DNA of 38,739 bases from Pseudomonadota bacterium (GTDB lineage Bacteria; Desulfobacterota; Desulfobacteria; Desulfobacterales; Desulfolunaceae). The translations under genes were made by a program, and so were the position numbers. The stretch is taken from positions 1 through 38,739 of the forward strand of contig JAHIRD010000065.1 of the NCBI GenBank assembly GCA_018818835.1. The letters are read 5' to 3'. The notes below the pieces were generated by a model. That model did no database searches, was not told the DNA's origin, and worked only from the letters and a program-made list of their open reading frames with translations. Below are positions 26,432 to 35,298 of the stretch, piece by piece; position 1 is the first letter of the stretch, and every line of letters starts with the position of its first letter.

Positions 26432-26469
26432 TAAAGGGCTCCCACACACATCAAGGGGGCCCTTTTTTT
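26432..26469 (+). terminator. Rho-independent terminator of tRNA-Gln
   Basis: AAAGGGC-TCCC is followed by a loop and GGGGGCCCTT, then a run of T. It lies 11 bases after the tRNA end. The protein gene on the opposite strand ends at 26505, so it may also serve that gene in reverse, since an A-run lies on the other side. Confidence 0.85.
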
Positions 26470-26504
26470 ATTTAAAAATCAACCGACCATAACGGGTTCA
26501 CAGG

Positions 26505-27038
26505 TCACCGACAAGCCGCAAGGACGTCCTTGGGATCTGCATGGTATCCGGCCTTGATGTCTTTATGCTCAAAAAGGAGCTGGTTTCCGGGACCAAGCAC
26601 AAACACCCCCCCCTGTTGCCAAAGGTCTCCGGCGGAAAGCCCCTGGCGGAATCCCTTACCCATGGTTTTAATCCCCTTGGCAAGGGAACCCGGCCCAAGG
26701 GTCTTAAAAAATCCGCGTTCAAGGCCAAAGGCTTTGAACGATCCGATGTCCTTGTCCACATACATTTCCCCGGTGAAATTAAATTTCTCCACAAAATCCC
26801 GGGCCTGTGACGGTGTTCCACTTCCTATGGCCACAAGGGTGACACCCAGCTTATCCAGATCGTCTTTAATGGTATTCATGGCAACAGCCTGCTGCCGACA
26901 AAACATTCAGCCAAAATGACGTAAAAAAGCCAGGGCCACTCGCCGGTCCTTCCAAAGAGAGTCAAGGACCACCGGCTCTCTTTGCAGATTCAGGACCGTC
27001 AGACCCTGAACGTTTTCAAACAACTCGTTTGTATTCAT
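26505..27038 (-). CDS. Selenocysteine-containing peroxiredoxin-like protein (AhpC/TSA_2, SelU-like)
   Basis: The gene reads as one 177-residue protein if the TGA at 26907-26909 is selenocysteine 44. On either side the frame continues without shift: ALAFLRHFG, then TGA, then MFCRQQAVAMNTIKDDL. In this family of thioredoxin-fold antioxidant proteins (PRXL2/AhpC-TSA_2) the consensus here is RHFGCxFCR, so the TGA replaces the first redox cysteine of a CxxC pair (U44, C47). The rest of the fold follows: VTLVAIGSGTPSQARDFVEKF, MYVDKDIGSFKAFGL, GDLWQQGGVFVLGPGNQLLF. AGGAG precedes ATG 27038. A hairpin with the position and shape of a bacterial SECIS follows the TGA. A nonsense pseudogene is the alternative, but the codon position and hairpin argue against it. 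Standard gene finders would call two broken genes. Confidence 0.88.
26880..26909 (-). promoter_or_regulatory. Selenocysteine TGA and bacterial SECIS-like hairpin
   Basis: On the minus strand the TGA (26909-26907) is followed by ten bases and then GGCAGC (26896-26891), the loop AGGCT (26890-26886) and GTTGCC (26885-26880). The six-pair stem includes one G-T pair. A G sits at the second loop position and 16 bases separate the TGA from the loop, which fits the known bacterial SECIS rules; the loop resembles AGGTCT of E. coli fdhF. Confidence 0.8.
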
Positions 27039-27070
27039 GATAGTCTCCTTTGTGTTGATTTTTGTTGATA

Positions 27071-27216
27071 GCGTCGTAAAAAGTCCCAAATGCGGCGTTA
27101 TCGTGTTTGGCCGGACGTTCGACATACGTTTGTGTATGCCTTTACGACCGGCCAAACAAGATGCCTTGCCTATGGACCTTTTTCCATAGCCATCCGTCGA
27201 CTTTTTGCGAGTTCAT
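27071..27216 (+). repeat. MITE-like element, complete copy of repeat family 2
   Basis: The ends are imperfect inverted repeats: GCGTCGTAAAAAGTC at the left and GTCGACTTTTTGCGAG at the right. Inside are a perfect 11-bp stem (TGTTTGGCCGG at 27104-27114 with CCGGCCAAACA at 27148-27158), a small CATAC/GTATG stem in its loop, and a CTATGG/CCATAG hairpin near 27170-27189. It has no coding capacity. Related ends occur at 25229-25260 and 38602-38619. Confidence 0.75.
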
Positions 27217-27746
27217 CTTTGTTGAACGTTCCAAACGATATAAAACATAAGGAGGAAGATAATAAGTATGCATGATTTTAACGAATATTGCACTGACAAT
27301 CCTCCTTGATCAAAAAACTATTTTCAAATATTTTAAGGGTGAATCTATCAGATAGATGTTAAAAATATGTGTTTGAATATGTAAAAGATATGACCAGGTC
27401 TCTTGAATCTTTTTACATTCTGAATAGACCTCTGGACATAGGTTGTTCATAAGTCCCATAGGTCCGATAAGTCCTATTTTGTTTCTGAGGCTTCAGTGAT
27501 TCCCCTATGGTACCTGAGTAACGCACATAACCATTTTTTATCATTCCGGACAAATCACATCAAATTAACATCAACACCCTGTAATATCGAATGATGTTAA
27601 TAATTATCAAATTTCAATATTGTGTTTTAAAAAAATAATCGATTACATTTTTGTTGATTTCTGTTATGTTATTTCATAAATGTTGTCGGCCATACTTGTT
27701 TGGTCCGTTTTTTGATCATGGTTTGAACCTAAGCACGGGAGTTTCG
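27217..27746. other. Intergenic region upstream of the NifA-like gene
   Basis: About 530 AT-rich bases. It contains a 13-codon frame at 27268-27309 preceded by AAGGAGG, whose ribosome binding site could pair with TCCTCCTT at 27300-27307; short CATAGGTCC/AAGTCC-type repeats near 27451-27476; and a 16-base motif shared with the next NifA-like gene (27645-27660). No typical -24/-12 promoter is seen. Confidence 0.5.
27645..27660 (+). promoter_or_regulatory. 16-base motif shared upstream of both NifA-like genes, copy 1
   Basis: ACATTTTTGTTGATTT occurs here, 86 bases before the first NifA-like gene, and again at 29496-29511, 101 bases before the second. It may be a shared control site or simply retained from the duplication that made the two genes. 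Confidence 0.4.
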
Positions 27747-29270
27747 ATGAAAAAAATTGATGAAGTCAAGCTGTTTTACGAAATCAGCAATGCCTTGAAT
27801 GAACATCTGGATCTGAGAAAATCCCTGTATACTGTCCTTGATATCCTGGCCCAAAGCCTGGGCATGGTTCGGGGAACGGTGACCATTTTAAATCCCTTGC
27901 GCAATGAAATCAGTATTGAGGTGGCCCATGGCCTGTCCCGCAGCGCCATGGAAAAAGGCAAATACAAGGTTGGGGAAGGTATCACGGGCAGCGTCATCGA
28001 AAAGGGACAAGCCCTGGCTATTTCCAAAATCAGTGAAGAGCCTCTGTTTCTTGATAGAACCGCATCCCGGAAAAACCAGGACACCCCGGAACATTCCTTT
28101 TTCTGTGTCCCGGTGAAAAAAGGGAACCAAGTCATCGGGGCCCTATCTGCGGACAGACTCTACGATGAAACCTTTTCACTGAAAGACGGCACAACCATTC
28201 TTGCCGTGGTCGCTACCATGATCGCAACCCAGGTGATCAACCTTGAAAAAATCGGCCTTGAAAAAGAGCGGCTCAAGGAAGAGAATTCCCGCTTGAAAAA
28301 TGAACTTGAAAACAAATACCGTTTTTCGAACATTATCGGAAACAGTAACAAGATGCGCGATGTCTACCAGATGATATCTCATGTGTCCAAAAGCAACGCC
28401 ACGGTTCTGATCCGTGGAGAAAGCGGGACCGGCAAGGAGTTGGTGGCCAGTTCCATCCATTACAACAGCCACCGGGCCAAACAGCCCTTTGTCAAGGTCA
28501 ACTGCGCTGCCCTGCCTGTCAATTTGATTGAAAGCGAACTGTTCGGACATGAAAAGGGCTCCTTCACAGGTGCAATAAACCAAAAACTCGGAAAATTCGA
28601 ACTGGCCCACAAAGGGACCCTTTTTCTTGATGAAATCGGATCCATCAACCTGGATGTGCAGTCCAAACTGCTCCGGGTTCTTCAGGAACGGGAATTCGAG
28701 CGGGTGGGGGGCCATAAAACCATCAAGGTGGATGTCCGCATTGTTACGGCCACCAACAAAAACCTTGAAAAAGCCGTGGAAGAAGAACAATTCCGTGGGG
28801 ATCTTTATTATCGACTGAATGTGTTTCCCATTTATATGCCGCCCCTGAAGGAGAGAAAAACCGATATTCTTCTTTTGGCAGATTATTTCCTGGAAAAATA
28901 TTCCAGAGAACATACCAAAGACATCAAGCGGATCTCCACCCCCGGTATAGATATGCTTATGGCTTACCATTGGCCAGGCAACGTCAGGGAGCTTGAAAAC
29001 TGTGTCGAACGAGCGGTTCTCCTCTGCGACGAAGGGGTGATTCACAGTTACCATCTTCCCCCGACGCTTCAGACCGGCTCCGAGTCCGGCACCCTTCCAG
29101 CTGCAACCCTTGAAGAAGCCGTGGCAAACCTGGAAACCGAAATGATCATTGATGCCCTGAAAAACACCCGTGGAAACATCTCCACAGCCTCGGACATGCT
29201 GGGTACCACCGTGAGAAAATTCTCTTACAAGGCCAAGCGTTACGGCGTGGATTACAGGAATTACCGATAA
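27747..29270 (+). CDS. NifA-family sigma-54-dependent activator, copy 1
   Basis: This 507-residue regulator has an N-terminal GAF domain (about 20-170, with [25 protein letters not shown] and [16 protein letters not shown]), a sigma-54 interaction AAA+ domain (about 195-430: Walker [15 protein letters not shown] in place of [27 protein letters not shown]) and a C-terminal Fis-type helix-turn-helix ([25 protein letters not shown]). The GAF part is typical of NifA, but no nitrogenase genes are in the window, so the target is unknown. I chose ATG 27747, which has GGGAG six bases upstream and aligns with the start of copy 2; the frame is open further upstream. Tandem with a close paralogue. Confidence 0.9.
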   Translation: MKKIDEVKLFYEISNALNEHLDLRKSLYTVLDILAQSLGMVRGTVTILNPLRNEISIEVAHGLSRSAMEKGKYKVGEGITGSVIEKGQALAISKISEEPLFLDRTASRKNQDTPEHSFFCVPVKKGNQVIGALSADRLYDETFSLKDGTTILAVVATMIATQVINLEKIGLEKERLKEENSRLKNELENKYRFSNIIGNSNKMRDVYQMISHVSKSNATVLIRGESGTGKELVASSIHYNSHRAKQPFVKVNCAALPVNLIESELFGHEKGSFTGAINQKLGKFELAHKGTLFLDEIGSINLDVQSKLLRVLQEREFERVGGHKTIKVDVRIVTATNKNLEKAVEEEQFRGDLYYRLNVFPIYMPPLKERKTDILLLADYFLEKYSREHTKDIKRISTPGIDMLMAYHWPGNVRELENCVERAVLLCDEGVIHSYHLPPTLQTGSESGTLPAATLEEAVANLETEMIIDALKNTRGNISTASDMLGTTVRKFSYKAKRYGVDYRNYR

Positions 29271-29495
29271 TATGGCGTGATCCAACCGGGAGCTGGCATC
29301 ATACATTTTTGTGATTTTGTATCCGAACAATCAACATAAATGTCATAAAGCCAGCTTCCTCTATTTTTTCCCCGGCTCTTTCCATCGCATTAAAAAAGCA
29401 TTATAATAATTTATATCAGATAGTTAATGTATGTATCACCTCCTTGCTCATTTTAAATCAAACATCCATCCCTGGCACTTTTTCTCTAAAATACA

Positions 29496-29511
29496 ACATT
29501 TTTGTTGATTT
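29496..29511 (+). promoter_or_regulatory. 16-base motif shared upstream of both NifA-like genes, copy 2
   Basis: The sequence is the same 16 bases as at 27645-27660. Here the neighbouring bases make a small inverted repeat, CAACA-TTTT-TGTTG (29494-29507). It lies in the 342-base gap between the two paralogues, which holds no other gene I can support. Confidence 0.4.
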
Positions 29512-29612
29512 GTTTTACGACTTTCCATACATGATAGGTCAACACTAATCGTGACCTGGTATGCCTTTGTCTGATTTTAGGTCCGAAACCATGCTGATGG
29601 GGGGGATTTTTC

Positions 29613-31136
29613 ATGCAGAATATCGACGAAACCAAGCTTTTTTATGACATCAGTATTGCCTTGAACGAGCATCTGGATCTGAAAAAATCCCTTTACAAGG
29701 TCCTGGACATTCTATCGGATACCATGGGCACGGTGCTCGGCACCGTCACGATTCTGAACCCCCTTCGAAATGAGATCACTATTGAGGTGGCCCAGGGCCT
29801 GTCCAAAAGCGCCATAAAAAAAGGGCGGTACAAACTGGGTGAAGGGGTTACCGGGGCTGTCATTGAAAAGGGACGTCCCATTGCCATCCCAAAGATCAGT
29901 GAAGAACCCTTGTTTTTAAACCGCACGGCCACCCGAAAAGGCCAGGACAAGAAAGAATTTTCCTTTATATGTGTTCCGGTAAAAAAAGGGAATCAGGTCA
30001 TCGGGGCACTGTCGGTTGATCGCCCCTTTGACCCGCAGCTCTCCCTCAAACAGGCCACCCAAATCCTGTCTGTGGTGGCCACCATGCTGGCCACCCATGT
30101 CATCAACCTTGAAAAAATCAATCAGGAAAAAGAACGGCTCAAAGAGGAAAATCTCCGGTTAAAAACTGAGCTTGAATCCAAATACCGTTTTTCGAACATC
30201 ATCGGCAACAGCAACAAAATGCGTGACGTGTACCAGATGATCTCCCATGTTTCAAGGAGCAACGCCACGGTCCTGGTCCGCGGAGAAAGCGGCACGGGCA
30301 AAGAACTGGTGGCCAGTTCCATTCATTACAACAGTCTTCGGGCCAAGCAGCCTTTTGTCAAAGTCAACTGTGCGGCCCTGCCGGCCAATTTGATCGAAAG
30401 TGAATTATTCGGACATGAGCGCGGCTCGTTTACCGGGGCCATCAACCAGAAAATCGGCAAATTCGAACTTGCAAACAAAGGCACCATCTTTCTGGATGAA
30501 ATCGGCTCCATCGACCTGGATGTTCAGGTCAAACTGCTCCGTGTTCTCCAGGAACGCGAATTTGAGCGGGTGGGCGGGCATAAGACCATCAAGGTGGATG
30601 TCCGCATTGTTGCGGCAACCAATAAAAACCTTGAAAAAGCCGTGGAGCAGGAAGTTTTCAGGGGCGATCTCTACTACCGCCTCAACGTCTTTCCCATTTA
30701 CCTTCCCCCCTTGCGGGAGCGTAAAACCGACATCCTGCTCCTGGCCGATTATTTTCTGGAAAAATATGCCGGGGAAAACAATAAGGACATCAAACGTATA
30801 TCCACCCCGGGTATCGATATGCTCATGGGCTACCACTGGCCCGGCAATGTCCGGGAGCTTGAAAATTGCATCGAACGAGCCGTTCTCCTCTGTGATGAAG
30901 GCGTTATTCACAGCTATCACCTCCCCCCAACCCTGCAGACCGGAACCGAATCCGGAACACTCCCGGCCACAACCCTTGAAAACGCCGTGGCCAGCCTGGA
31001 ACGGGAAATGATCATCGATGCCCTGAAAAACAGCCGGGGAAATGTCACGGCAGCAGCGGACATGTTGGGAACCACCGTAAGAAAATTTTCCTACAAGGCC
31101 AGTGCCTATCAGGTGGACTACAAGAATTACCGATAA
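29613..31136 (+). CDS. NifA-family sigma-54-dependent activator, copy 2
   Basis: This 507-residue paralogue is collinear with the preceding activator and well over four-fifths identical by eye: GAF, AAA+ with [14 protein letters not shown] and LDEIGS, and the Fis-type helix-turn-helix. Differences cluster in the GAF domain (for example [15 protein letters not shown] for [15 protein letters not shown]) and at the recognition end ([13 protein letters not shown] for [13 protein letters not shown]). Copies may therefore sense different signals or bind slightly different sites. A G-run lies eight bases before ATG 29613. Strictly tandem with copy 1. Confidence 0.9.
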   Translation: MQNIDETKLFYDISIALNEHLDLKKSLYKVLDILSDTMGTVLGTVTILNPLRNEITIEVAQGLSKSAIKKGRYKLGEGVTGAVIEKGRPIAIPKISEEPLFLNRTATRKGQDKKEFSFICVPVKKGNQVIGALSVDRPFDPQLSLKQATQILSVVATMLATHVINLEKINQEKERLKEENLRLKTELESKYRFSNIIGNSNKMRDVYQMISHVSRSNATVLVRGESGTGKELVASSIHYNSLRAKQPFVKVNCAALPANLIESELFGHERGSFTGAINQKIGKFELANKGTIFLDEIGSIDLDVQVKLLRVLQEREFERVGGHKTIKVDVRIVAATNKNLEKAVEQEVFRGDLYYRLNVFPIYLPPLRERKTDILLLADYFLEKYAGENNKDIKRISTPGIDMLMGYHWPGNVRELENCIERAVLLCDEGVIHSYHLPPTLQTGTESGTLPATTLENAVASLEREMIIDALKNSRGNVTAAADMLGTTVRKFSYKASAYQVDYKNYR

Positions 31137-31278
31137 TTTATCCGGTTTGTCCCTGTTTTTTTATTCTGGGTGATGGTATGGTCATTCTTTATGATCCGCC
31201 ACAAAGGGTGATGTATTTTTTTCATACACATCCCTTAAACGCCATCACGGTTTCATACAGAATTCAGGAGAAAATACC

Positions 31279-31905
31279 ATGGAAGACAATCGTTTTGACC
31301 GCATGGCCGCAGCCTGGGATGAAGAACCCATGAGACTGAACATGGCCAAAGCCGTGGCGTCTAAGATCCTGGGCCGAATTGAGCTGAATACAACCATGAC
31401 GGCCCTTGAAATCGGCTGTGGAACCGGCCTTGTCACGGTTCAGCTTGCGCCCCGTTTGGGTCAGGTCACCGCCCTTGACAGTTCCGAAAATATGCTTGCC
31501 GAACTTCAGAAAAAAACCCAAAGCCTGGATATCACAAATATCACACACCGGAAAATAGATCTTGAAAAAGACGATATCCCCGGGAAATCATATGATTTGA
31601 TTTTCAGCAACATGACGTTCCACCACATCCTTGGGGGGGACAAGCTTCTTGAAAAAATCAACAGGGCTCTTGCCCCGGGAGGGGTTCTGGCTCTGGCGGA
31701 CCTGGATTCGGAAGATGGCTCTTTTCACGGGGACATGCCGGGTGTTCATCATCTGGGCTTTTCCAGGGGAGCCCTGGTTTCAGCCCTTGAACGTTCAGGG
31801 CTCTATCATTGCACCATCGAAGACGCCCATACGGTGGAACGAAAAACCACCCAGGGGCAGATACGCAAATACACCCTGTTCCTTGCCACAGGGAAAAAAC
31901 CTTAA
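31279..31905 (+). CDS. Class I SAM-dependent methyltransferase
   Basis: The 208-residue protein has the Rossmann SAM-binding motif I ALEIGCGTGLVTVQLAPRLG, motif II with acidic residue VTALDSSENMLAE, and DLIFSNMTFHHI followed by LAPGGVLALADLD. It resembles UbiE/small-molecule methyltransferases; the substrate is unknown. GGAGA precedes the ATG. It is convergent with the double-TetR gene, 11 bases away, so it belongs to neither flanking operon with certainty. Confidence 0.88.
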   Translation: MEDNRFDRMAAAWDEEPMRLNMAKAVASKILGRIELNTTMTALEIGCGTGLVTVQLAPRLGQVTALDSSENMLAELQKKTQSLDITNITHRKIDLEKDDIPGKSYDLIFSNMTFHHILGGDKLLEKINRALAPGGVLALADLDSEDGSFHGDMPGVHHLGFSRGALVSALERSGLYHCTIEDAHTVERKTTQGQIRKYTLFLATGKKP

Positions 31906-31916
31906 AACGCGTGAAC

Positions 31917-33095
31917 TCAGTCGTCTCCGAGACTGACAGCACGCATGAGCAAGGTCACCGCTTCATTGATTTCGGAAAATTTATCAATGCGGGTGTCATC
32001 TCTGCGAAAATACCAGCGCAAGGTCATATGGCTTGCAACACCGATAAAGAGATTTTTGAAAATCCTGTTGTTGATTTCCGGGCGGATGCAGCCCTCTTTT
32101 TTCCCCTGGTCCAGAACCGGATAAAGAGCTGTCACATAGGCCGTGTAACTTTTTTTTGCAGCTGACCGAAAGAAGCGTTTGTTGAAAATTCCGTCAAAGA
32201 TAAAGACCTTCATGAATTCAGGTTGGCTCAGATACATGAAAAAATGATGCTGAATCATCTGTTTCAATTTCACCAAAGGGGACTGCCGGGTGCTGATTTC
32301 ACGAAAAATTCCCGAATGGGTTTCCAGTCGGTTTCCCAAGGTGGAAAAAAGAAGGTCTTCCTTGTTTTTGAAGTATTCATAGAGGGTTCCTTCCGCAACC
32401 CCGGCTTTTCGTGAAATATCCAGGGTTGTCGTGTTGTCATACCCTTTCTGGGCAAAGATACTTTCGGCTGCGCTTTGAATGCGAAGGGCCTTGTTGGATT
32501 CGTCCTCCGCATGTTCGGCTCTTTGGCAAAGCATGGGCAGAAACAAAGCCATGATATCGTGGATATCCGAGTTAGCTTCTGCTGTTTCACCCGCTGCCAG
32601 GCTGTGGATGGACTCCATGTCCAGCAGGCCGAAAACCGCATCCCGGACCACGGGAATGGACAGATCGTTTCGGAAAACACCCGTTTCCATGCCGTCTTTA
32701 AGGATACCCTTCATGATGGCTGTCCAGTCTTTGAAATACTGAAACGACTCGTGATGAAAAAACCGCTCTTTGGACCGGCATTCAAAAATCGTAAGATTCG
32801 TGTAGTTGGGGTTTTTATCGTGATAGTGAAGCTGAAGCCACAGAAACTCTCTGAAACGATCCAGGGGAAGCGTGTGGCCTTCAAGATGATTTGTCAGCAG
32901 GGTGGTCAGGGCCCGGACCTGCTCACCGGCAGCATAAAACAGGAGGTCTTCCTTATTTTTAAAATAATGATAAATGATGGAGTCTGTGACACCAGCCTGT
33001 TTGCCGATTTCGGAAATCGTGGTTTTTTTTCCCTTTTCCCTGAAAATGGCAACGGCAGTTGCAAGGATTCTCTCCTTTTTGGATAGACTGATCAA
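31917..33095 (-). CDS. Double TetR/AcrR-family repressor fusion
   Basis: The 392-residue protein is about twice the usual TetR length (about 200) and contains two complete TetR units in tandem. The first helix-turn-helix is at residues 7-50 (ILATAVAIFREKG, TTISEIGKQAGVTDSIIYHYF); the second is near 205-250 (IQSAAESIFAQKGYDNTTTL, ISRKAGVAEGTLYEYFKNKE). Both are followed by a helical ligand-binding region. The start is TTG 33095 with AGGGGA six bases upstream. It is divergent from the acyl-CoA dehydrogenase operon and likely represses it in response to an acyl-CoA; this is inferred by analogy with fatty-acid TetR repressors. Two palindromes in the intergenic region are candidate sites. Confidence 0.85.
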   Translation of the reverse strand: MISLSKKERILATAVAIFREKGKKTTISEIGKQAGVTDSIIYHYFKNKEDLLFYAAGEQVRALTTLLTNHLEGHTLPLDRFREFLWLQLHYHDKNPNYTNLTIFECRSKERFFHHESFQYFKDWTAIMKGILKDGMETGVFRNDLSIPVVRDAVFGLLDMESIHSLAAGETAEANSDIHDIMALFLPMLCQRAEHAEDESNKALRIQSAAESIFAQKGYDNTTTLDISRKAGVAEGTLYEYFKNKEDLLFSTLGNRLETHSGIFREISTRQSPLVKLKQMIQHHFFMYLSQPEFMKVFIFDGIFNKRFFRSAAKKSYTAYVTALYPVLDQGKKEGCIRPEINNRIFKNLFIGVASHMTLRWYFRRDDTRIDKFSEINEAVTLLMRAVSLGDD

Positions 33096-33180
33096 TCGTA
33101 TTTCCCCTGTTTTATAAGTGATTTATTCCCCCTTGCCTGAAATTCGTTTTACACCAGGGAAAAGGGATATTCAAGTATCA

Positions 33181-33195
33181 TTGATTTAAAATCAA
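33181..33195. promoter_or_regulatory. Perfect palindrome, candidate TetR operator
   Basis: TTGATTT-A-AAATCAA has perfect seven-base arms around one central base. It lies 86 bases before the double-TetR start and in the intergenic region shared with the acyl-CoA dehydrogenase operon. A second weaker dyad, CTCTA-AGA-TAGAG, is at 33292-33304, about 48 bases before the promoter at 33352. Confidence 0.5.
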
Positions 33196-33351
33196 ATAAC
33201 TGAGCAACATTCAATATATATTCACCTGATCATTTCCCTAAAACAAGGACATTCTGTCAGTAGACACACATGGGGCAAATGATCTACTATACTCTAAGAT
33301 AGAGCTTTATTGTTAAAAATGAAAGGGAATATTATGGGCGTTTAAAAAAGA

Positions 33352-33381
33352 TTGACAGGCTGTAAACTCTTTACTTATAAT
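33352..33381 (+). promoter_or_regulatory. Sigma-70 promoter of the acyl-CoA operon
   Basis: A perfect TTGACA (33352-33357) and a perfect TATAAT (33376-33381) are separated by 18 bases. Transcription would start about 70 bases before the acyl-CoA dehydrogenase ATG. Both hexamers being consensus makes it a strong promoter that would need a repressor, consistent with the divergent TetR gene. Confidence 0.75.
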
Positions 33382-33459
33382 AGAATTTCGCTCAATTTTT
33401 ATCCGATTGTCACCCATGACAGGGCACAGTCGCCATGAATAGAAAAGGATCTGATACAT

Positions 33460-35265
33460 ATGCAAGGAAAATTCGCCAGTGAAAAAAATGTGAAATTTCT
33501 TTTATACGATGTCTTTGATGCTCAATCACTCTGCACCCACGATCACTATAGCCAGCATACAAAAAAAATGTTCGACATGGTTCTTGCCGAGGCCATGAAG
33601 CTGGCCAAAAACCTGTATTATCCCATTTTCGAAGAGATGGACCGCAAACCCCCGGAATATAAAAACGGGTCGGTTCTGGTTCATCCCCAGGTGAGAAAAA
33701 TCATGAGGGAATCAGGGCAGGGGGGGTGGATCGGCGCAACCTTTCCCCAAGAGCTTGGCGGAGATCAGCTGCCCTGGATCGTCGCAGGTGCCTGTTCCTA
33801 TATGTTCATTGCCGCAAACTATTCGGCCAGCGTATACCCGGAACTCACCCGGGGTGCAGCCAACCTTATTGCATCCTATGGCAGCGAGGCCCTTAAAAAA
33901 GAGTACCTCCCCCCCATGCTTGCCGGACAATTCCAGGGGACCATGGCCCTCACCGAACCCGAAGCCGGAAGCTCTCTGGCTGACATCACCACAACTGCCC
34001 AGCCCTGCACTGAAGGGCATTACAGTATCAGTGGCCAAAAAGTATTTATCTCAGGTGGGGACCATGATGGCGTGGACAACGTGATTCACCTGATGCTGGC
34101 CAGGATTGAGGGGGCACCCCTTGGGGTCAAGGGCATTTCCCTGTTTGTGGTTCCCAAGCTGCGATGTGATGACAATGAAAACCCTGTACCCAATGATGTG
34201 GTGGTATCACAAATCTATCATAAAATGGGCTACCGGGGTTGCCCCATCACCCAACTGGTCATGGGCGAAAAAGGGGATTGTCGGGGATATCTGGTGGGTG
34301 AACCCCACAAAGGCCTGTTCTATATGTTCCAGATGATGAACGAGTCCCGGCTTGGTGTTGGCCTGGGTGCCACGGGTATTGCCAGCGCGGCCTATTATGC
34401 GGCCCTTGCCTACACTCAAACACGGAAACAAGGACGAAAACCAGGCCAGAAAGATCCGGCCAGCCCCATGGTCCCCATCATCGAGCACGCGGATGTCAAA
34501 CGCATGCTCCTGTACCAGCGTTCAGTGACCGAAGGTGCCCTGTGCCTGATCATGCAGTGCTACGCCTATGCGGACATGGAACGGGTCAGCACGGGCCCGG
34601 ACCGGGAAAAATACCACCTGCTTTTGGAGCTTCTCACGCCGGTGGCCAAAACCTTTCCATCCGAATACGGCATTCTGTCCGTTAGTCAGAGCCTCCAGTG
34701 TTTTGGGGGCTATGGTTACTGCGAAGATTTTCCCGTGGAACAACTTTACCGTGATGCCCGGATCCATCCCATTCACGAAGGCACCACCGCCATCCAGGGT
34801 ATGGATATCCTGGGCCGAAAAGTGATGATGAACCAGGGCAAGGCCTACACCCTGTTCCTTGAGGAAGTGAATAAAGCACTTGATCAGGCCCAGACTCATT
34901 TGGACCTTAGCCCCTATGGAACAAAACTTGCCCAGGCCCTTGGGACCCTTGATCGGGTCACCGGGCATCTCATGGACCTTGCCCAGCAAAAGAACACGGA
35001 AATTTTTCTGGCCGATGCGGTTCTGTATCTGGACCTGTTCAGCCTGGTTGCCTTATCATGGCAATGGCTTTGCCAGGCCCTTGCTGCAAAAAAAGCCCTG
35101 ACGAAAAACCCCTCGCAAAAGGACAGGGATTTTTACGAAGGGAAAGTCCTGTGTTTCAGATATTTTGTCAGTTACGAACTTCCCAAGATCAATGCCCTGG
35201 CAGAGCGGCTCACGGCCGAGGACCCCATCAGTGTGGAATGTCCTGCCTCTTATTTTAATGATTAG
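33460..35265 (+). CDS. Acyl-CoA dehydrogenase, long (about 600-residue) type
   Basis: The 601-residue flavoprotein carries the acyl-CoA dehydrogenase signatures LTEPEAGSSLADI (FAD/substrate region, about 167-179) and CFGGYGYCEDFPVEQLYRDARIHPIHEGTTAIQGMDI (about 411-448), where the glutamate of HEGT is the catalytic base position of this subfamily. The C-terminal extension beyond residue 460 places it with the longer DmdC/FadE-like enzymes rather than the 380-residue butyryl-CoA dehydrogenases. It oxidises an acyl-CoA to an enoyl-CoA; substrate length is unknown. AAAGGA lies ten bases before the ATG. First gene of a three-gene operon. Confidence 0.92.
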   Translation: MQGKFASEKNVKFLLYDVFDAQSLCTHDHYSQHTKKMFDMVLAEAMKLAKNLYYPIFEEMDRKPPEYKNGSVLVHPQVRKIMRESGQGGWIGATFPQELGGDQLPWIVAGACSYMFIAANYSASVYPELTRGAANLIASYGSEALKKEYLPPMLAGQFQGTMALTEPEAGSSLADITTTAQPCTEGHYSISGQKVFISGGDHDGVDNVIHLMLARIEGAPLGVKGISLFVVPKLRCDDNENPVPNDVVVSQIYHKMGYRGCPITQLVMGEKGDCRGYLVGEPHKGLFYMFQMMNESRLGVGLGATGIASAAYYAALAYTQTRKQGRKPGQKDPASPMVPIIEHADVKRMLLYQRSVTEGALCLIMQCYAYADMERVSTGPDREKYHLLLELLTPVAKTFPSEYGILSVSQSLQCFGGYGYCEDFPVEQLYRDARIHPIHEGTTAIQGMDILGRKVMMNQGKAYTLFLEEVNKALDQAQTHLDLSPYGTKLAQALGTLDRVTGHLMDLAQQKNTEIFLADAVLYLDLFSLVALSWQWLCQALAAKKALTKNPSQKDRDFYEGKVLCFRYFVSYELPKINALAERLTAEDPISVECPASYFND

Positions 35266-35298
35266 CCTGATTTTTAAACAAAAAAGGAGACTCTTATC

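Noticed and set aside
26505-26507. Second TGA of the selenoprotein gene as another selenocysteine
   Set aside because: It lies at the expected C-terminus of the family, and I see no hairpin following it.
28176-29330. 384-codon antisense frame over the first NifA-like gene
   Set aside because: It mirrors the conserved sense gene, has no family resemblance and no ribosome binding site. A similar antisense frame over the second copy is a by-product of the duplicated sequence.
29473-29488. Sigma-54 promoter-like TGGCAC upstream of the second NifA-like gene
   Set aside because: The -24 half is present but no GC-containing -12 element follows at the right distance.
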